A stretch of 64,000 nt of DNA. Origin: an uncultured Erythrobacter sp. (GTDB lineage Bacteria > Pseudomonadota > Alphaproteobacteria > Sphingomonadales > Sphingomonadaceae). Where the stretch lies: NCBI GenBank assembly GCA_947495555.1, contig CANLZI010000001.1, forward strand, positions 1,092,861-1,156,860, written 5' to 3'. Positions 60,814 to 64,000 of this stretch are shown piece after piece; the first letter of the stretch is position 1, and every line of letters starts with the position of its first letter. Under the pieces are notes generated by a model. It made no database searches and was not told the DNA's origin. It was given only the letters and a program-made list of their open reading frames with translations. The translations under genes were made by a program, and so were the position numbers.

Positions 60814-60913
60814 TACCCAATCTATAGTGAAAATTCCCAATGGTTGGCAATAGGAACCAAACACACAATTGGAAGAAATTCCTATCCCATTGTTTTATAG
60901 TTATTATTTTAGT

Positions 60914-60930
60914 TTGGCACGCTGCTTGCT
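60914..60930 (+). promoter_or_regulatory. Sigma-54 (-24/-12) promoter of the psp operon
   Basis: TTGGCACGCTGCTTGCT matches the YTGGCACGRNNNTTGCW consensus: GG at 60916-60917 and GC at 60928-60929 with the required 12-bp separation. Transcription would start near 60941, just ahead of the small ORF at 60975. The flanking AT-rich stretch at 60880-60910 is a natural PspF-activator region. Confidence 0.9.
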
Positions 60931-60974
60931 GATACATGAACAGAATTGATCTTTTGAATGAAGGAAACGAGACC

Positions 60975-61127
60975 ATGTTTGACCGCAGCTTCTTCCAGAC
61001 CAAATTGGGCCTGGCCTCGCTTGCGAGCACGTCTGCGATGGTTCTGTTCGTAGCGCTCACCACGCAAATGCAGTTTGCACCGCACATGGCCGCAACCACC
61101 TCGACCGCAATCGTTGAGCTCGCGTGA
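60975..61127 (+). CDS. Small single-TM protein at the head of the psp operon
   Basis: 50 residues from ATG 60975; AAGGA lies ~11 bp upstream. An alternative ATG at 60936 is too close to the predicted transcription start. Residues ~10-30 form a hydrophobic segment (KLGLASLASTSAMVLFVALTT). The C-terminus is short and neutral. I recognise no named family. It is the first gene behind the sigma-54 promoter and its stop overlaps an in-frame GTG of the pspA reading frame, which argues that it is a real, coupled Psp component. Confidence 0.65.
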   Translation: MFDRSFFQTKLGLASLASTSAMVLFVALTTQMQFAPHMAATTSTAIVELA

Positions 61128-61372
61128 GCAAGCCTTCTGACAACACCCCCCTTGGGCCGGAGAGCTCAGTCCCCTCTGATGAGAAATCGGTCGGCGTTGA
61201 TTCCAGTCGTAACGCCGATTCTCCGGCCCAACCCTTTTTTCAGACCCCGGGTAAATCTCGCACAACCCGCCTCGATGAAGAAGTCGAGCGTTTGCGCAGA
61301 AGCCCAACCCCGACACAAAGCGCCCCTTCACCGGTAGAGCGCGTCATGAACTTTACTGATGGAGCAGCCTTT

Positions 61373-62062
61373 ATGGGCATTTTTAGCCGCACCCGTGATA
61401 TTGTCGCCGCCAACTTCAACGACATGCTGGATAAAGCAGACGACCCGTCAAAGATGATCCGCATGATCATTCTGGAGATGGAAGAGACTTTGGTTGAAGT
61501 CCGCGCAAGTGCGGCACGCACCATTGCTGATCAGAAAGAGATGCATCGCCACACGGTCAAGCTGGACCGGCTGCAAGCCGATTGGGGCGAAAAGGCAGAA
61601 CTGGCCCTTAGCAAGGATCGCGAAGATCTGGCCCGCGCTGCATTGGTAGAGCGCAAGAAAGCGGCCGACATGGCTGAGCAGCTGAAGCAGGAAATTGCGG
61701 TGCTGGACGATGCTCTTCGCGCTTACGAGCAAGACATTCAAAAGCTGCAGAACCGCTTGCGCGAAGCCCGTAGTCGCCAGACCCAGATTGCGGCCCGCCT
61801 GGAAAGCGCGGAAAACCGGGTCAAGCTGCGCACTTTGATGAGCACAGAGCGCACCGACGAGGCATTGTCACGGTTCGACCAGATGGAACGTCGGGTCGAT
61901 TATGCCGAAGGCCGCGCCGAAGCGTTGGGCATCGACAACAAGCCCGGCCAGCTCTCGCTATCAGACGAAATTGCCGCGCTGGAAGGCGCCGATGCAATCG
62001 ATGATGAATTGGAACAAATGAAAAAGGCGTTGGGCAAAGACAGCGCCAAGAAGGAAGACTAA
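61373..62062 (+). CDS. pspA: PspA, phage-shock/IM30 membrane-stress protein
   Basis: 229 residues from ATG 61373, where the family N-terminus begins (MGIFSRTRDIVAANFNDMLDKADDPSKMIRMIILEMEETLVEVR) behind a GGAG site 9 bp upstream. The rest is the usual long coiled coil. PspA binds and inhibits PspF and, under stress, polymerises on damaged inner membrane. The reading frame is also open back to a GTG at 61124 that overlaps the preceding stop (GTGA), so an 83-residue disordered N-terminal extension is possible; I favour the shorter form because of length and ribosome site. Confidence 0.9.
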   Translation: MGIFSRTRDIVAANFNDMLDKADDPSKMIRMIILEMEETLVEVRASAARTIADQKEMHRHTVKLDRLQADWGEKAELALSKDREDLARAALVERKKAADMAEQLKQEIAVLDDALRAYEQDIQKLQNRLREARSRQTQIAARLESAENRVKLRTLMSTERTDEALSRFDQMERRVDYAEGRAEALGIDNKPGQLSLSDEIAALEGADAIDDELEQMKKALGKDSAKKED

Positions 62063-62065
62063 GTC

Positions 62066-62368
62066 ATGGATATCGAACCCATTCTTGCAATTTTGGCAAT
62101 ATTCATCGGACTGCCTTGGTTGATTATGCATTATGTCACCAAATGGAAGACCGCCGGAACCATTACTACCGATGACGAAGTGTTGCTGGACGAACTTTAT
62201 CAGCTCGCCCGCCGCTTGGATGATCGGATGGATACAGTCGAGCGCTTGGTGGCTGCCGATAACCCCAATTTCGAAGTGAAGCGCCTGCGCGCAGATCAGG
62301 AAACCGATAACCAGCAGCTGCGCGAACTCGATCGCCTGATCGCTGACAAGAAGGATACCGCCCGATGA
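62066..62368 (+). CDS. pspB: PspB-like envelope-stress membrane protein
   Basis: 100 residues. An N-terminal membrane segment (ILAILAIFIGLPWLIMHYV) and a cytoplasmic coiled coil with PspB-like LLDELYQLARRLDDRMDTVERLVAADNP. In enterobacteria PspB and PspC form the membrane sensor that relieves PspA inhibition of PspF. It is slightly longer than E. coli PspB (74), with an added C-terminal helix. Starts 3 bp after pspA and overlaps pspC by 4 bp. Confidence 0.9.
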   Translation: MDIEPILAILAIFIGLPWLIMHYVTKWKTAGTITTDDEVLLDELYQLARRLDDRMDTVERLVAADNPNFEVKRLRADQETDNQQLRELDRLIADKKDTAR

Positions 62369-62742
62369 ACAGCCCACGCACCACGCTCTACCGCGACAAG
62401 CACAATGCCAAACTGATGGGCGTATGTTCAGGCATTGCGGACTACACAGGCGTAAATACCATTTGGGTGCGCCTGGGCTTTTTGGCCCTGCTGTTTACCG
62501 TCGCGCCTATCTTGCTGCCCGCCTATTTCATCGCAGGCATCCTGCTGAACAAGAAGCCACCGCACCTTTACAAGGATGTGGACGAGCAGAAATACTGGCA
62601 GCGCGTGCGCCAAAGCCCACAGCGTTCGGCCCGCGAAATCCGCGCCCGGTTCCGTGATGTGGATCGTCGCCTGGCGGATGTTGAACACCATTATGTCAGC
62701 AGCAATCCGCGCCTATCGGCAGAGATCGAGCGTCTGCGCTAA
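62365..62742 (+). CDS. pspC: PspC-domain membrane protein
   Basis: 125 residues. The PspC domain is clear: LYRDKHNAKLMGVCSGIADYTGVNTIWVRLGFLALLFTVAPILLPAYFIAGILL with two membrane segments. The C-terminal ~60 residues are charged and helical (EIRARFRDVDRRLADVEHHY), resembling the coiled coils of PspB. Its start overlaps pspB (ATGA). Together with PspB it senses envelope stress. Confidence 0.93.
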   Translation: MNSPRTTLYRDKHNAKLMGVCSGIADYTGVNTIWVRLGFLALLFTVAPILLPAYFIAGILLNKKPPHLYKDVDEQKYWQRVRQSPQRSAREIRARFRDVDRRLADVEHHYVSSNPRLSAEIERLR

Positions 62743-62768
62743 GAATTTGAGATGACAGGGGACTAAAC

Positions 62769-63083
62769 GTGGACACTGGAACATTGGCATTATTGATCCC
62801 CATTATCGGGGTATCGATCCCGATCGTAGCGATCTGGTCCAAGCACCGGCAGAAGATCATCGAAATGCAGCTGGAAAAAACCGCCAGCGCCAGTGCCGAA
62901 AAAGCTGCGCAATATTCGACCAATATTCAGCAGCTGGAAGACCGGGTGCAGGTTCTGGAACGGATTGTAACCGATCGCGGCTATGACATTGCGACCCAGA
63001 TCGAGGCGCTGCGCGACACGCGCACCGTGGAGCAAAAAGACAGCGGTACACCGCTCAACATCAGCAAGCAGGAAAACGCGTAA
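62769..63083 (+). CDS. PspB-like small membrane/coiled-coil paralogue 1
   Basis: 104 residues with a GTG start at 62769 behind AGGGGAC. An N-terminal membrane segment (LALLIPIIGVSIPIVAIWS) is followed by a coiled coil containing QQLEDRVQVLERIVTDRGYDIATQIEALRD. The ending DSGTPLNISKQENA is shared with paralogue 2. The VLERIVTDRG block recalls the coiled coil of PspB (ERIQALESILD). It is the first of four tandem relatives downstream of pspC, each sharing one base with the next. Function is unknown; a role as an extra Psp membrane component is inferred. Confidence 0.75.
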   Translation: MDTGTLALLIPIIGVSIPIVAIWSKHRQKIIEMQLEKTASASAEKAAQYSTNIQQLEDRVQVLERIVTDRGYDIATQIEALRDTRTVEQKDSGTPLNISKQENA

Positions 63084-63418
63084 TGGATTGGGGAAGCCCG
63101 GAATTTGTCATCGGAATCATTGCGATCAGCTATGCTGCATGGCTGCTCAACAACTGGATCCGCGCCAAAAACGGTTATGCGCTGGAAAATGAATGGGGCG
63201 GCACAACCGAGAAATCCGACAGTGCCGAAACCAAGCAATTGCGCGCGGAAAACAGCGAGCTTCACGGCAAACTCGACGCAATGCAGGACCGCATGATTGT
63301 GCTCGAAAAGATCGTCACCGACCGAGGCTATACTCTGGCTGACGAGATCGAAGCCCTGCGCAGCAAACCGGCAGACAGCGGCACCCCGCTGAATTTGAAC
63401 AAGCAGGAGAAAGCCTGA
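63083..63418 (+). CDS. PspB-like small membrane/coiled-coil paralogue 2
   Basis: 111 residues; ATG overlaps the preceding TAA (TAATG). Membrane segment at ~8-27 (FVIGIIAISYAAWLLNNWI), then RAKNGYALENEWG (shared with paralogue 3) and the coiled coil DAMQDRMIVLEKIVTDRGYTLADEIEALRS. The C-terminus DSGTPLNLNKQEKA is nearly the same as in paralogue 1, so it looks like a mosaic of its two neighbours. Confidence 0.75.
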   Translation: MDWGSPEFVIGIIAISYAAWLLNNWIRAKNGYALENEWGGTTEKSDSAETKQLRAENSELHGKLDAMQDRMIVLEKIVTDRGYTLADEIEALRSKPADSGTPLNLNKQEKA

Positions 63419-63753
63419 TGGACCTGTCAGAAATTCCGGTAATGGCGCTGGCAATTCCATCGGCACTCATCGCAATCGGCTGGGTCGCAAACACCTGGAT
63501 CCGGGTCAAACATGGCTACCCGCTGGAGAACAGCTGGGGCAAGGCTGTCTACCCGAAGAACGATCAGGCCGTTGAACGGGTCAAGTTGCTCACGCAGGAA
63601 AATGCCGAGCTTCGCGCAGAACTGGGCTCGGTCAAAGACCGGCTGGCCAATGTTGAGCGGATCGTGACCGACGGTGGCTATGCGCTGGGAAGCGAGATTG
63701 ATGCACTGCGCGAGCGAAGCTTGGAAAATCTAAAAGATAAAGAGGTAAACTGA
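63418..63753 (+). CDS. PspB-like small membrane/coiled-coil paralogue 3
   Basis: 111 residues; TGATG junction with paralogue 2. Membrane segment at ~8-28 (VMALAIPSALIAIGWVANTWI), the block RVKHGYPLENSWG shared with paralogue 2, and coiled coil SVKDRLANVERIVTDGGYALGSEIDALRE. The C-terminal DSGTPLN tail of paralogues 1 and 2 is absent. Confidence 0.75.
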   Translation: MDLSEIPVMALAIPSALIAIGWVANTWIRVKHGYPLENSWGKAVYPKNDQAVERVKLLTQENAELRAELGSVKDRLANVERIVTDGGYALGSEIDALRERSLENLKDKEVN

Positions 63754-64000
63754 TGGGCGAGTTGGTGATCATATTTGCGTTCATATTAGCGGCAACGATG
63801 ATGTCTTATGCTTTTGGATTGAAGATCCACCAGCGCCATATCGCCTATAAAGAGCGCAGAGATATGCTGAACCGTGAGGCCCAATACGGCAGCTCGGAAA
63901 TGTCCCAAAACAACCAAGCCAAGCTGGAAGAGCGGGTCCGGGTTCTGGAGAGAATTGCGACCGACGGTAAGCAAGATTTGGCGCTTCAGATCGAAGAATT
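63753..64000 (+). CDS. PspB-like small membrane/coiled-coil paralogue 4, truncated by window end
   Basis: Begins at ATG 63753 in a TGATG junction with paralogue 3 and is open to the last base (~82 residues visible). N-terminal membrane segment (LVIIFAFILAATMMSYAFGL), then a basic stretch, then LEERVRVLERIATDGKQDLALQIEEL, the same coiled-coil block. The rest lies beyond the window. Confidence 0.7.
   Translation, partial: MGELVIIFAFILAATMMSYAFGLKIHQRHIAYKERRDMLNREAQYGSSEMSQNNQAKLEERVRVLERIATDGKQDLALQIEE

Noticed and set aside
1..64000. CRISPR arrays, rRNA genes and insertion sequences
   Set aside because: No regularly spaced direct repeats, no rRNA sequence and no transposase reading frame were seen anywhere in the window.

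Overview
The window reads as a chromosomal segment of an alphaproteobacterium of the order Sphingomonadales, most likely the Erythrobacteraceae. I infer this from moderately high GC, a GcrA cell-cycle regulator, the gene order rimP-nusA-ylxR-infB, TonB-receptor-driven sugar loci and the style of the Psp locus. No database search was possible; functional names come from motifs, domain architecture and gene order.

Layout. (1) 1-7067 is a carbohydrate-degradation region: the end of a sulfatase fused to a 3-keto-disaccharide hydrolase (DUF1080) domain, a GMC dehydrogenase with its small subunit, and a large secreted GH106-like glycosidase. (2) 7547-9923 is a compact DUF3489-DUF2924-large serine recombinase cassette. 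(3) 10168-13598 holds a small secreted protein, a winged-helix/TPR regulator, a GFA-domain protein and an MddA/NnrU-like membrane methyltransferase. (4) 13887-21106 is a sucrose/fructan locus (fructokinase, GH68, TonB receptor, MFS transporter, LacI repressor) with two clear LacI-type operators. (5) 21184-26700 is a phage-like island ending at a tRNA-Ser(CGA): XRE regulator, membrane protein, terminase, DUF5681 protein and ParB-methyltransferase, with no structural phage genes. (6) 26865-35719 is ordinary chromosome (hspQ, ABC-2 permease, gcrA, DUF1993, DUF481, two methyltransferases with an 86-bp duplicated segment, and the rimB-rimK-desuccinylase operon).

(7) 35817-58125 carries the conserved translation cluster, but split in two. 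pnp, rpsO and truB lie at 35.8-39.5 kb, while rbfA, infB, ylxR, nusA and rimP lie at 51-58 kb. Between them sit a sodium/sugar symporter, a divergent alpha-galactosidase-glpD-galT-galK operon, a site-2 protease, a GNAT, thymidine kinase, an AbgT transporter and a YceI protein. (8) 58268-59711 has a YedK/HMCES protein and an ArsI-ArsR pair. (9) 59770-64000 is a phage-shock locus: pspF, a textbook sigma-54 promoter, a 50-residue membrane protein, pspA, pspB, pspC and then four tandem small membrane/coiled-coil paralogues, the last one cut by the window end.

How the genes work together. The sucrose locus appears to be a complete uptake-and-cleavage pathway under one repressor. The alpha-galactosidase/glpD/gal operon looks suited to compounds that release both galactose and glycerol. 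The Psp locus looks like an extended envelope-stress operon with lineage-specific additions, and is the best candidate in this window for an under-described system.
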